Below the pieces are notes generated by a model. The model did no database searches, had not been told where the DNA came from, and saw only the letters and a program-made list of their open reading frames with translations. DNA of 64,000 nucleotides from an uncultured Bacteroidaceae bacterium. Its GTDB lineage: Bacteria; Bacteroidota; Bacteroidia; Bacteroidales; Bacteroidaceae. Every line of letters begins with the position of its first letter. Position 1 is the first letter of the stretch. Shown one piece after another: positions 45,343-56,334 of the stretch. The DNA lies in NCBI GenBank assembly GCA_944320785.1, contig CALUIR010000001.1, forward strand, positions 124,001-188,000, read 5' to 3'. The translations under genes and the position numbers were made by a program.

Positions 45343-47250
45343 TTATTTAATGAACTTGAATGTATGGTTGCCTTCTTGGCCGAAAAGCCTCAATACGTAA
45401 ACACCCGGCGCAAGCCCGGAAATGTCCATGCCTGAAGCTGAAGGGAACACCTTCACCAGACTGCCTGAAACGGCATACACCTCGGCCTGCCCTTCGCCGC
45501 CTTCCACTTCCAGCACGTCCCCCCAGCGACGGATGCGCGGCTGTCCCGGCAAAGCGGGAACCTCATCAATAGCCACATTTCCGGCAGAGCTTCCACCCAA
45601 CCGCACTTGGGCTGCATTATAGACCGCGCAGTTGTTGGGGACTTCCAAATCCGCGTTCGCAAGGAAAGCCACGATGCGCATGTTCTCCGGCTGCCATCCT
45701 TCGGGAAGAACAAATACATAAGGCAGAGAAGCGTAATTGCCCTCCGAGTCAAACGTAACGGCATCGCCCCACACGCCGGTCAAGACCTCGCGAAGCACGT
45801 TGTCGTGATGGTAGTCTTCATAAACCGTATTAAACAGCCCCATCTGCATGCCTCTCAGGCTGTCTTCCACGAGATACAGGTTCAAACGGATGTCGTCACC
45901 TGACAGTTTTCCAGCATCTTTGGAAGGAATGCCGCCGGACACTTCCACCTCCAGGCGGCGGCTTTCAGCATCAAATGAAGAAGCTATGCTGACCGTGACG
46001 TAGGCTGGCGCATTGTTTTCCTCTTCCAACAGCCTTGGAACGATTTCCGTCCCCACTTCAAAGGCCGGCCCGGAAGCAATATCCGCACCGTAACGGTAGA
46101 AATTCGTGCGGTCCAGCATCATGGCCGGGGCATAAGAAGGTTCACTGCCGAAGAAATAAAGGTAGTCTTGGCTGGCCGGAATGGAATAGTCATCTGTGCC
46201 GAAACCACTGTGATGGGTCACCCAAATCACATTGCCCTGCTTTTCCATTGCCCGGCGCAAGGTGCTGTGCGCCGTAGGGCAGTTGGCGCAAATGGCCGTG
46301 GAGAACTGCTCCAACAGTATCATCCGATTGGCGTATTCCGCCCGGCAAAGCAGGTTCTCGGCCACGTAGGCTTCTTCCTCATACGTGTTGGGATACCCGT
46401 TCACGGCCGTTATGGCCACGGAAAAGTCGGAGATGCCATTGTAACCGACCACGAAATCATCCAACGACAGCCGCTGAAGCCCGTTGGAAGGAATCGCCAA
46501 GCCCGTCAGTTCAAATGATTGCGTCCCGTCCTTCATCGTGCAATCCAGCGTGACGCTCTCCACGGTGTTCGCCCCCATGTTGCGCACCACCACGTCCACC
46601 GGCACGGCTTCTCCCACCGGCACGCACTTGGCAATCCGGACGGAAGCCACCGAAAGCGCGTCCTGCGGCAAGTTGTCCCCTTCCACCACGGCCTGGATGT
46701 TGAGGCTGCCGCTGCCCGTCTCATGGTGCCACGAGGGGGATTCGCTGTCCAACTGAGAAAAGGCAAACCAGTCGCCCATCCCGTTGGATTCTTCCCCATC
46801 GAAGGAAACCACATACCCCCTGCTCTTGCAACTGAAGCCTACGTACAGTTCCCGTGCGCCCGTTATCTCGTAAGGAACCTCCAGCACCACATCGTTCCAG
46901 CCGGCATCGAACTTATCTACCGGCTGGGTATAAAAAGGAGTCCCGTCCAAATCGTAGGAAAGGAACACCGCATTCTCCTGGTCGGTCAGCGTGTCGGCAA
47001 AGGCCACGCGAATCCGCGTCAACTTACTGCCCGCCAACCGCTCCATACACGACGAGGGCAATTGCATGGCACCGTCCATGTAGATGGAATAATTACTCTC
47101 GCCTCGCGGCAAGTCAGTCTCCAAGTTGCCGCTGCCATAGCCGAGAACCATCGTGCGGCTCTGCGCTGCCAAACCCACAGGCAGGCAAAACCCTCCCCAT
47201 GCAAGGAAGGCCGCCGCCATTAAATGTAACAATCTTTCCATATCATTCAT
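45343..47250 (-). CDS. Omp28-related T9SS-exported protein
   Basis: 635 residues with a signal peptide (LMAAAFLAWGGFCLPVGLAA). After beta-rich N-terminal domains, the Omp28-like region has a thioredoxin-like CxxC in LLEQFSTAICANCPTAHS near residue 320 and VIWVTHHSGFGTDDY. A T9SS type A sorting domain ends the protein (AEVYAVSGSLVKVF, LAPGVYVLRLFGQ, HTFKFIK). Omp28 proteins of Porphyromonas are surface-exposed antigens; the role of the CxxC site is not established. Probably cotranscribed with the 1078-residue gene downstream. Confidence 0.85.
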   Translation of the reverse strand: MNDMERLLHLMAAAFLAWGGFCLPVGLAAQSRTMVLGYGSGNLETDLPRGESNYSIYMDGAMQLPSSCMERLAGSKLTRIRVAFADTLTDQENAVFLSYDLDGTPFYTQPVDKFDAGWNDVVLEVPYEITGARELYVGFSCKSRGYVVSFDGEESNGMGDWFAFSQLDSESPSWHHETGSGSLNIQAVVEGDNLPQDALSVASVRIAKCVPVGEAVPVDVVVRNMGANTVESVTLDCTMKDGTQSFELTGLAIPSNGLQRLSLDDFVVGYNGISDFSVAITAVNGYPNTYEEEAYVAENLLCRAEYANRMILLEQFSTAICANCPTAHSTLRRAMEKQGNVIWVTHHSGFGTDDYSIPASQDYLYFFGSEPSYAPAMMLDRTNFYRYGADIASGPAFEVGTEIVPRLLEEENNAPAYVTVSIASSFDAESRRLEVEVSGGIPSKDAGKLSGDDIRLNLYLVEDSLRGMQMGLFNTVYEDYHHDNVLREVLTGVWGDAVTFDSEGNYASLPYVFVLPEGWQPENMRIVAFLANADLEVPNNCAVYNAAQVRLGGSSAGNVAIDEVPALPGQPRIRRWGDVLEVEGGEGQAEVYAVSGSLVKVFPSASGMDISGLAPGVYVLRLFGQEGNHTFKFIK

Positions 47251-47571
47251 ATATTAAAGTATCCGATGCGCGTCCACACGGCAAGCAATGGACTTGCCTT
47301 ATAAATAAATCAATTTAATAATTGCGCCTAAGTTACAAATAAAATTAATTAGCAACCACTTATTAACTTCTTTTTAATACAAAAATTGCATGATTTTCTA
47401 AATGAAATGCGAAACAACCATCTACGAGTCAAACAGAAAGTATATAACACCTGCAGCATGACGGATATCCACGCAAACACCCCTAAATATTCCAGAAGGA
47501 GCATCCCGTCCGTTTGCAGGCATCTTCCCGGAAAGCGCAAAGATTTGACACAAAAAAAATTGGGAATTGAC

Positions 47572-47608
47572 AAAAAGAAACTCCCGGCTTTCCGCAGAAA
47601 ACCGGGAG
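47572..47608 (-). terminator. Rho-independent terminator of the broken barrel gene
   Basis: CTCCCGG (47581-47587) / CCGGGAG (47602-47608) stem, followed on the minus strand by TTTCTTTTT (47580-47572). The rest of the 391-bp gap 47251-47641 is AT-rich with no supported gene. Confidence 0.7.
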
Positions 47609-47641
47609 CAACCTCCCTGCAAACGCCAACAGGCATCCCTT

Positions 47642-48262
47642 CTACAATGCATACCCCAGCACAAGGCCAAGCGTGAAAGTGCGGTCGCGCTGCGCCACGC
47701 CTGCCAAATTCGTATAGGCTTTGTCCGCTGCCCAAGGATAACAGAAATTCAAGCCGACGCGCATTTTGCCCACGGCACACGTCAGGCCGCACACGCAATC
47801 CAGCCCGTAAAGCACATCCTTTCCCTCATTTCCTTCCCAATCCGACACGCCCGGATGGGAATGCGCAATGCGGTCGCCCACTTTGATGTCCAAACGAGGC
47901 CCGGCACCGGCATACACCGTCCACCGACCTTCCGTGAACTTCACGCGGAACACCGTGTTCATCGCCAAGTAACGAAGCTGCAAGTCCACGTGTTCCATCG
48001 ACTTCAACTCCCCAAGTTGGTCGGTGACCGGCACGTCCTCGCGGCCTCCACGCCCCAGCAAACCCACTGCACTGGAAAGGCCGAACCATCCTTTGTCGCA
48101 ATAATCCACCCCAACCTTGAACTGGTAAAGGGCCATCTTCCCGCTGTAACGGTCGCCCCGCAAGGAAGACAACGACACCCCGTTTTCCATCCAAACGACT
48201 TGCCCCACGGCAACCTATGCCGCCAGCAAGCAGGCAAAAGCCCAACAAAAACGTTTCTTCAT
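47642..48262 (-). pseudogene. Outer-membrane beta-barrel gene interrupted by an amber codon in its signal peptide
   Basis: The natural start is the ATG at 48262, giving MKKRFCWAFACLLAA, a clear signal peptide. The next codon (48217-48215) is TAG, and the same frame then continues uninterrupted for 190 codons (VAVGQVVWMENGVSLSS...). The mature part is a small barrel of the porin-like type (DLQLRYLAMNTVFRVKF, WTVYAGAGPRLDIKVGD, GKMRVGLNFCYPW, LGLVLGYAL). A single CAG-to-TAG change would explain the defect. The downstream GTG at 48208 would lack a signal peptide. Recent pseudogene, phase variant or assembly error. Confidence 0.75.
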
Positions 48263-48386
48263 GGCATATCTGTTTTAGAGTTAAAAATCCATTGCCTCGT
48301 CTAATCCTATAACGCCCGGATACAAATATTATTACACTTTCCCAAAGATTTTAAGGGCAGGCCGCGCGCTTTCCACGGATTTCCCT

Positions 48387-48394
48387 TACCTTTG
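48387..48394 (+). promoter_or_regulatory. -7 promoter box of the Pif1-type helicase gene
   Basis: TACCTTTG, 26 bases upstream of the ATG at 48421. A strong AGGAGG (48402-48407) lies between them, unusual in this phylum. Confidence 0.6.
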
Positions 48395-48420
48395 CCACAC
48401 AAGGAGGAAAAAGGCAAAGG

Positions 48421-50424
48421 ATGGGCATCACAATCGATACGGGCAACAAGGAATTCCAGAACGCGCTGAACCTGGTGCAATACACGCGCCAGTCCGTGTT
48501 CCTCACCGGGAAAGCCGGGACAGGCAAGTCCACGTTCCTGAAATACGTGTGCCAAACCACCAAGAAGAAGCACGTCGTGCTGGCACCCACCGGCATCGCC
48601 GCCATCAACGCCGGCGGATGCACCCTGCACAGTTTCTTCAAGCTTCCCTTCTATCCCCTCCTGCCGGACGACCCCAACTTCTCCCTCCAAGGGAGCAAGC
48701 TGCAAGGTTTCCTCAAATACACCGCCGCCCACAAGAAATTGCTGAAGAACATCGAACTGGTCATCATCGACGAGATATCCATGGTGCGGGCCGACATCAT
48801 CGACTTCATCGACAAAGTGCTGCGCGTCTATTCGCAAAACATGCGCGAACCGTTCGGCGGCAAACAGATGCTTTTCGTCGGCGACGTGTACCAACTGGAG
48901 CCGGTGGTCAAGGCCGACGAGCGCGACATCCTCAACCGTTTCTACCCCTCGCCCTACTTTTTCTCCGCCCGCGTCTTCCGCGAGATGGAACTGGTTTCCG
49001 TGGAACTGGCCAAAGTTTACCGGCAAACCGACCCGGTGTTCGTGGGCGTGCTGGACCGCATCCGCAACAACACCGCCGGGGCTGCCGACCTGCAACTGCT
49101 CAACACCCGTTACGGCGCCGCTGACGATAAAAACGAAGCGGAGGACCTGCGCATCACCCTGGCCACCCGGAGGGACAACGTGGACTACATCAACGAACGC
49201 CGCCTGGTCGAACTGCCGGGAGAGGCCGTCACGCTGAAAGGGGAAATCACCGGGGAGTTCCCGGAAAGCAGCCTGCCCACCCAGATGGATCTGGAACTGA
49301 AGCCCGGCGCACAAATCATCTTCATCAAGAACGACCCCGAACGCCGGTGGGTGAACGGCACCATCGGCATCGTGTCCGGCATCGACGAGGAAGGCACCAT
49401 CTACGTCCTCACCGACAATGGCCGCGAATGCGATGTGCAGAAAGAACTGTGGCGGAACATACGCTATATCTACAATGAAAAGGAAAAAAAGATAGAAGAA
49501 CAGGAACTCGGCACCTTCACGCAATATCCCATCCGCCTTGCATGGGCCATCACGGTACACAAAAGCCAAGGACTGACCTTCACGCACGTGGCGATAGACT
49601 TCACCGGCGGCGTGTTCGCAGGAGGGCAAACTTACGTGGCCTTGAGCCGATGCACCTCATTGGACGGCATCCAACTGAAGAAGCCCGTCACCCGCTCCGA
49701 CATTTTCGTGAAGCCGGAAATCGTGAACTTCGCCCGCCAGTTCAACAACCAGCAAGCCATCGACCGTGCATTGAAGCAGGCGCAGGCCGACATCAAATAC
49801 CGCGAGGCAGCGGAACATTTCGACAAAGGCGAGTGGGAAGATTTCCTGGAAAGCTTCTTCATCGCCATCCACGCCCGCTACGACATCGAAAAGCCCCTCG
49901 TGAAACGCTTCATCCGGCGAAAGCTGAACGGCATCGGCCGCCTGCGCAGCGAGAACAAGGCACTGAAAGAACAGTTGCGCCAAAAGGACAAGAGCCTGGA
50001 AAAGTACGCCAAAGAATACTACCAGATGGGCAACGACTGCGTCACGCAAGCCCACGACCCCCGCGCCGCATTGGCCAACTATGACAAAGCCCTCGAATTG
50101 AATCCCCGCTACACGGACGCATGGGTGCGGAAAGGCATCACCTTGCACAACGAACACCTCTTCCACGAAGCCGAAGCCTGCTTCAACGAAGCGGTCAGGC
50201 TCAGCCCAAGATTGTTCAAGACCGTGTATAACCGGGGCAAGAACCGCATGCAACTTGGCCACTACGAAGGGGCTGCCGCCGACTTCGACCACGCCACGGC
50301 CATCAAGCCGGAACATGCAAAGGCGCATGAATGGTTCGGGGACGCATTGGCAAAAATCGGGAAAACCGAAGAAGCCGCCCTGCAATGGGAGATTGCCGAA
50401 CGGCTAAGGGAGCAACAACAATAA
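48421..50424 (+). CDS. Pif1/RecD-type SF1B DNA helicase with C-terminal TPR repeats
   Basis: 667 residues. Helicase motifs: Walker A LTGKAGTGKSTFL near residue 30, LAPTGIAAINAGG, Walker B VIIDEISMVRAD, LFVGDVYQLEPV, and late motifs ITVHKSQGLTF and YVALSRCTSLDG. After a coiled segment (LRSENKALKEQLRQKDKSLE, around 515-535), three TPR units fill the C terminus. Pif1-family enzymes unwind 5'-to-3' and resolve forked or G-quadruplex DNA. The TPR tail suggests a protein partner; this fusion is common in Bacteroidota. The Sua5/YciO gene follows after 18 bases. Confidence 0.92.
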   Translation: MGITIDTGNKEFQNALNLVQYTRQSVFLTGKAGTGKSTFLKYVCQTTKKKHVVLAPTGIAAINAGGCTLHSFFKLPFYPLLPDDPNFSLQGSKLQGFLKYTAAHKKLLKNIELVIIDEISMVRADIIDFIDKVLRVYSQNMREPFGGKQMLFVGDVYQLEPVVKADERDILNRFYPSPYFFSARVFREMELVSVELAKVYRQTDPVFVGVLDRIRNNTAGAADLQLLNTRYGAADDKNEAEDLRITLATRRDNVDYINERRLVELPGEAVTLKGEITGEFPESSLPTQMDLELKPGAQIIFIKNDPERRWVNGTIGIVSGIDEEGTIYVLTDNGRECDVQKELWRNIRYIYNEKEKKIEEQELGTFTQYPIRLAWAITVHKSQGLTFTHVAIDFTGGVFAGGQTYVALSRCTSLDGIQLKKPVTRSDIFVKPEIVNFARQFNNQQAIDRALKQAQADIKYREAAEHFDKGEWEDFLESFFIAIHARYDIEKPLVKRFIRRKLNGIGRLRSENKALKEQLRQKDKSLEKYAKEYYQMGNDCVTQAHDPRAALANYDKALELNPRYTDAWVRKGITLHNEHLFHEAEACFNEAVRLSPRLFKTVYNRGKNRMQLGHYEGAAADFDHATAIKPEHAKAHEWFGDALAKIGKTEEAALQWEIAERLREQQQ

Positions 50425-50442
50425 CCATCAATACCCGACACT

Positions 50443-51054
50443 ATGTTACTGAAACTGTATGAAAGAGACAATGACCCCGCCACCATCTACCGGGTTGTGG
50501 ACGCATTGGAGGAAGGGAGCCTCATCATCTATCCCACCGACACCATGTATGCCATCGGATGCCATGCCCTGAAGGAAAGGGCGGTGGAACGCATCTGCCG
50601 CCTGAAAGGCATCGACCCGAAAAAAAACAACCTGTCCATCATCTGCTACGACCTGAGCAACCTCAGCGAATACGCGAAAGTGGACAACAACACGTTCAAA
50701 CTGATGAAAAAGAACCTGCCGGGGCCTTTTACCTTTATCCTCAACACAGGCAACAAGCTGCCTAAAATATTCCGGAACCGGAAAGAAGTGGGCATCCGCA
50801 TTCCCGACAGCAACATCATCCGGGAGATTTGCCACGCATTAGGCGCACCCATCCTCACCGCCACCCTGCCTTATCATGAAGACGAGGAAATAGAATACTG
50901 CACCAACCCGGAACTGATTGACGAGAAGTTCGGCAAGGAAGTGGCCTATGTCATCGACGGCGGCACAGGGGGCATCGAGCCGTCCACCGTCATCGACTGC
51001 ACGGAAGGCCAACCCGAAATCGTCCGCCAAGGGAAAGGCACGCTTCATGAATAA
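50443..51054 (+). CDS. Sua5/YciO/YrdC family protein
   Basis: 203 residues. IIYPTDTMYAIGCHAL and RICRLKGIDPKKNNLSIIC form the YrdC threonine/ATP-binding region, with LPGPFTFIL, VGIRIPDSNIIREIC and EPSTVIDCT following. This family makes threonylcarbamoyl-AMP for tRNA t6A37 synthesis. The length and the KKNNLSIICYDL stretch fit the YciO branch, whose role in t6A synthesis is less certain. MtaB, which further modifies t6A, is encoded at 16-17.5 kb. Cotranscribed with the helicase gene. Confidence 0.9.
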   Translation: MLLKLYERDNDPATIYRVVDALEEGSLIIYPTDTMYAIGCHALKERAVERICRLKGIDPKKNNLSIICYDLSNLSEYAKVDNNTFKLMKKNLPGPFTFILNTGNKLPKIFRNRKEVGIRIPDSNIIREICHALGAPILTATLPYHEDEEIEYCTNPELIDEKFGKEVAYVIDGGTGGIEPSTVIDCTEGQPEIVRQGKGTLHE

Positions 51055-51084
51055 GCCTCCTTGAGGGGAAACCTGGATAAAAAA

Positions 51085-51116
51085 CAAGCCCGGCACGGAA
51101 AACCATGCCGGGCTTG
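51085..51116. terminator. Terminator between the Sua5/YciO gene and groEL
   Basis: CAAGCCCGGCA / TGCCGGGCTTG, 11-bp perfect stem with a 10-base loop between convergent genes; the minus side is followed by T's (rc of AAAAA at 51079-51084). Confidence 0.8.
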
Positions 51117-51139
51117 CCCTTGTTTATGCGGTTCTGTGA

Positions 51140-52786
<1,647 letters not shown>

Positions 52787-52816
52787 TTAAATGATTGAAC
52801 AATTATTGATGATAGG

Positions 52817-53089
52817 TTATCCCAAGATGGCCAGCACGTCGCTTTGGCGCATGATGAGGTATTTCGTGCCGTCCACTTCGATTTCCGTGCCGGCATATTT
52901 GCCATACAGGACGGTGTCGCCCGTCTTCAGCACCATTTCTTCGTCTTTCGTGCCGTGGCCTGCTGCCACTACTTCACCTTTCAAGGGTTTTTCCTTTGCC
53001 GTATCCGGGATGATGATACCGCCGATTGTCTTTTCTTCTGCCGGAGCAGGAAGAATCAGGACTCTGTCTGCTAATGGTCTAATGTTCAT
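52817..53089 (-). CDS. groS: Co-chaperonin GroES
   Basis: 90 residues: [23 protein letters not shown] (mobile loop region), [40 protein letters not shown]. First gene of groES-groEL. No CIRCE inverted repeat (TTAGCACTC/GAGTGCTAA) is visible upstream, so HrcA control through that element is not supported. GTGCCAAAGGCAC near 53165 is a weak hairpin in the leader. Confidence 0.98.
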   Translation of the reverse strand: MNIRPLADRVLILPAPAEEKTIGGIIIPDTAKEKPLKGEVVAAGHGTKDEEMVLKTGDTVLYGKYAGTEIEVDGTKYLIMRQSDVLAILG

Positions 53090-53449
53090 AATCTTTTTAT
53101 TTTAAAGTTTTCTTGTTCACAACTTCGCTGCTATTGCGCAGCACTTGCCGTTCAGCGAAAAGCGTGCCAAAGGCACATTTGCAAAAACTTTTTTTGCATT
53201 CTTATTATATCTGCTGGTAGGAAGCCGGGACAGGCACTGCCATTATGGCCGCAGGCAGGGAACAGCCCGGCCGCAGACTGACGTTATGGCAAGCCTCGCC
53301 CCGCAAGGTGCCGCACGTTCCTTCCCGTCGTCTGCCAGATGCCTCATGAAAGATGCGCGGAAACTTCCCAAAGGTTTTGCAAAACCATTGGAATGTTTTG
53401 CCCCAAACCTTCCAATGATTTTTGACTTCTTCTATGGACTTTTGCCTGC

Positions 53450-53510
53450 ACGATTAGTAATCGTCATCGCATACGATTAGTAATCGTCGTGCCAAACGAT
53501 TAGTAATCGT
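53450..53510. repeat. Palindrome array A3: three copies of the 15-bp palindrome, 23-bp period
   Basis: ACGATTAGTAATCGT at 53450-53464, 53473-53487 and 53496-53510, spacers CATCGCAT and CGTGCCAA. The right flank GGGAATTGTTC matches array A2 (AGGAATTGTTC). It occupies the 618-bp gap between groES and the restriction-modification island, at the edge of the AT-rich insert. The rest of the gap contains no supported gene. Confidence 0.9.
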
Positions 53511-53645
53511 ATTGGGAATTGTTCAATCAGAGCCGGGGGATTCCACCGGCAACGTGCGCCGTACTCCAACAGGGCGCAAACCGGTTTCCTAAGACCCTTT
53601 ATTCCTCTTTTTCCTTTTCGATGCAATTTAATCTACGTGCTTTTC

Positions 53646-53684
53646 TTGTAAAGTCAGAAAAACGAATTACATTTGCAATGTAAT
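53646..53684 (+). promoter_or_regulatory. Promoter of the restriction-modification operon with an overlapping palindrome
   Basis: TTG (53646-53648), 19 bases, TACATTTG (53668-53675). The -7 box is embedded in the palindrome ATTACATTTGCAATGTAAT (53666-53684; 8-bp arms, TGC centre). A regulator bound here, or methylation of this site, would switch the promoter. 24 bases separate it from the ATG at 53708. Confidence 0.65.
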
Positions 53685-53707
53685 TATCATTTTATAATAA
53701 TTTGAAG

Positions 53708-55192
53708 ATGCAAACATTTAAAACTGTGTCTTTTAATGACAGAAAGACTAGAAAATCCAAAGTTGTTTCAATTGCTTTTACATTAAAGGAACAGCCGTTA
53801 TATAATATTGTTGAAAGACTGACTAGCCAAGAAATCCGGACTCTCATAGGCATTGATTATTACGACCAATTATGCAATGAAGCGCATGAGGACAGACGGA
53901 ATCTCAGCCAATTTATCAAGGTTTTGCTAGAAAAAGCATTAACAAACACAAGAAATATAATGCCAATGTCTGATGTGACATTTAAAAATAGCAAGAGCAT
54001 TCCATTTCAAAGATGGTATCCTTATATAGAAGGATACTCTCCAGACTTTGTAAAATCAATAATAAGCCAACATTTGCATCGAAGTTGCATAATATATGAA
54101 CCTTTTGCAGGAACGGGGACGACTTTATTTGCAGCTGACAGCCTTGGATATAATACATATTATTCAGAGATAAACCCTCTATTGCAATTTCTAATAACAA
54201 CAAAAATTCAAGTTTTAAAAATGCCAATTACTAATAGGCTAGAATTGCATGATCATGTACAATCGATATTGCCCCAATTATTCAGCCTAGATATTGCAGA
54301 AGACAAGGGACTTGATTGCAGTTATAAAAAAGTTTTCAAGAACAGCATCTATTTTCCTGCCACAAACTACTCAAAGATACTGAAAACAAGAGCTTTTATT
54401 GATACCGTCAAAGATGATTCTATAAAGAATTTATTGCTCGTAGCAGTTTTAGCCTCTCTGATACCATCATCATTATTAAAAAAGCAAGGAGATCTACGAT
54501 TTAAAACCCCCAAAGAACAAGCCAAAGGGATTCCTGATTTTACAGAAGTATTACGAAGAAATATTGCCAATATCTGTGATGACTTAAAAGCCCCAACAGG
54601 TGAGGCAATGCGACAAGAGCATATATGCCTTATTGAAAATGCAAAAAAAATCAAAGAAACCAATGGCAATAAAATCGGCTGTGTCATTACAAGTCCTCCA
54701 TATTTGAACGGCACAAATTATATTCGCAACACAAAATTGGAATTATGGTTTTTAGGTTATCTCAAATCAGATAAAGATCTTCGATATTTTCGAGATGAAA
54801 TTCTTACTAGCGGCATAAATGATGTCAAATCATCCACTATGCCCAAATTTGACATCAAGAAAGCCAGTGCTTTATTTACGACTACTTTAGATGCATTACA
54901 AGCCAATGCTTATGATCAGAGAATACCGAAAATGGCAAAATGTTACTTTTCTGAAATGTATATGTTTTTTAAGGGGCTCAGGGATAAACTGGAAGATGGA
55001 GCCGACATTTTTATTGACATAGGGGACTCGATATTTAATCATGTACATATAAAAACAGACATAATTCTTCAAGAAATTGCAGCGTTTATAGGTTATGAGC
55101 TTGTAGAAACAAAAAAATTGAGAGAAAGACGTTCAAGAAACGGGCAGATAATTTCTCAAAAACTTATTCATCTGAGATACAATTACGCTTAA
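53708..55192 (+). CDS. DNA methyltransferase 1 of a type II restriction-modification system
   Basis: 494 residues from the ATG at 53708 (MQTFKTVSFNDRK). AdoMet motif I EPFAGTGTTLFAAD lies near residue 130 and catalytic motif IV VITSPPYLNGTNYIRN near 328; the SPPY form indicates an amino-methyltransferase (m6A or m4C). About 195 residues between them could hold the target-recognition domain, an alpha-class-like order. The first ~90 residues are extra and could bind DNA for autoregulation. Strongly AT-rich, unlike the chromosome around it, so probably acquired. The second methyltransferase gene starts 2 bases later. Confidence 0.88.
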   Translation: MQTFKTVSFNDRKTRKSKVVSIAFTLKEQPLYNIVERLTSQEIRTLIGIDYYDQLCNEAHEDRRNLSQFIKVLLEKALTNTRNIMPMSDVTFKNSKSIPFQRWYPYIEGYSPDFVKSIISQHLHRSCIIYEPFAGTGTTLFAADSLGYNTYYSEINPLLQFLITTKIQVLKMPITNRLELHDHVQSILPQLFSLDIAEDKGLDCSYKKVFKNSIYFPATNYSKILKTRAFIDTVKDDSIKNLLLVAVLASLIPSSLLKKQGDLRFKTPKEQAKGIPDFTEVLRRNIANICDDLKAPTGEAMRQEHICLIENAKKIKETNGNKIGCVITSPPYLNGTNYIRNTKLELWFLGYLKSDKDLRYFRDEILTSGINDVKSSTMPKFDIKKASALFTTTLDALQANAYDQRIPKMAKCYFSEMYMFFKGLRDKLEDGADIFIDIGDSIFNHVHIKTDIILQEIAAFIGYELVETKKLRERRSRNGQIISQKLIHLRYNYA

Positions 55193-55194
55193 TT

Positions 55195-56334
55195 ATGATA
55201 ACGCAGCCTTTAAAATGGAGCGATGATTGGACAAATTTCAAACAAAATTTACCACACCAAAGCATACCGTATTCAAAAAAGAATTGGGGTAATGCGAGAC
55301 ATTCATTATGCTCATATCAAGGGAAACTAAAACCAGCGCTTGCCTACCATCTAATTAAAACATTTGTTCCCAATGAGGGGACTATGTTTGACCCTTTTGC
55401 AGGAGTTGGCACTATACCTTTTGAAGCAGTCTTAAATAATAGATTTGCTTATGGCATGGATATAAGCATAATGGCCTATTACATTGCCCAAGCCAAAGTT
55501 GGCCATTCATCATTTGATTTATCATGCAATTATATCAGTCGCATGGAGGACTATATTTGCAGTAATACAATTGCACATGAAGATTATGAGAAATACGCAA
55601 CCTTTGGACTCAATAAAAAATTGGCAGATTATTATGAGGCCAATACATTTAAAGAAATTCTTGCTGCAAGAAAATTCATACAAGACACACCTCCATCTAA
55701 TCCCAGTGAAATGGTTGTTGTTTCATCACTTTTGCATATTTTACATGGAAACAGGCCGTATGCACTGAGCCGCAAATCACATCCAATAACCCCATATGCT
55801 CCAACAGGAGAATTTGTGTATAAAAACCTTATTGCGAAGTTGAAAGAAAAAGCCAATAGATTTTATGATAAAAAAAACACTGTTCCGCTTAAATCCGGAA
55901 AGATTTTTTTGCAAGATTCCACGACGGAATGGCCTGAACAAATATCCGAATTAGATGCTATAATAACATCTCCGCCATTCTTTGACAGTACTCGTTTCTA
56001 TAATGCAAATTGGATTAGATTATGGTTTTGCGGTTGGGAGCCCGAAGACTTTAAGACGAAGCCACAACTATATGTCGATGAACGCCAAAAACAGGATTTT
56101 GATGTTTATACGCCAATTCTCAAACAAGCCAAAGAACGACTAAAATCCGGTGGAGTCTTCGTTTTTCATTTAGGCAAAAGCAACAAATGCAATATGGGAG
56201 AAATTCTTCAACAAAAAAGTCACAAGTGGTTTAACCATTCAGAATTATTTGTTGAGAATGTTGAACACTGTGACACCTTTGGCATTAGTGACATCGGAAC
56301 GGTCACAGAACATCAATATTTAGTACTTTATTAA
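55195..56334 (+). CDS. DNA methyltransferase 2 of a type II restriction-modification system
   Basis: 379 residues. Motif I FDPFAGVGTIPFEAV near residue 64 and motif IV IITSPPFFDSTRFYNANW near 258: the same spacing as the first enzyme without its N-terminal extension, so the two may be distant paralogues. SPPF again indicates amino-methylation. Two methyltransferases beside one nuclease usually mean that each modifies one strand of an asymmetric recognition site. The stop codon overlaps the convergent nuclease gene by 4 bases. Confidence 0.88.
   Translation: MITQPLKWSDDWTNFKQNLPHQSIPYSKKNWGNARHSLCSYQGKLKPALAYHLIKTFVPNEGTMFDPFAGVGTIPFEAVLNNRFAYGMDISIMAYYIAQAKVGHSSFDLSCNYISRMEDYICSNTIAHEDYEKYATFGLNKKLADYYEANTFKEILAARKFIQDTPPSNPSEMVVVSSLLHILHGNRPYALSRKSHPITPYAPTGEFVYKNLIAKLKEKANRFYDKKNTVPLKSGKIFLQDSTTEWPEQISELDAIITSPPFFDSTRFYNANWIRLWFCGWEPEDFKTKPQLYVDERQKQDFDVYTPILKQAKERLKSGGVFVFHLGKSNKCNMGEILQQKSHKWFNHSELFVENVEHCDTFGISDIGTVTEHQYLVLY

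Noticed and set aside
47386-47676. Plus-strand 96-codon ORF in the 47.3-47.6 kb gap
   Set aside because: Low-complexity, crosses the terminator of the barrel gene, no start context or family match.
53090-53240. CIRCE element for HrcA control of groES-groEL
   Set aside because: No TTAGCACTC-N9-GAGTGCTAA or close variant found upstream of groES.
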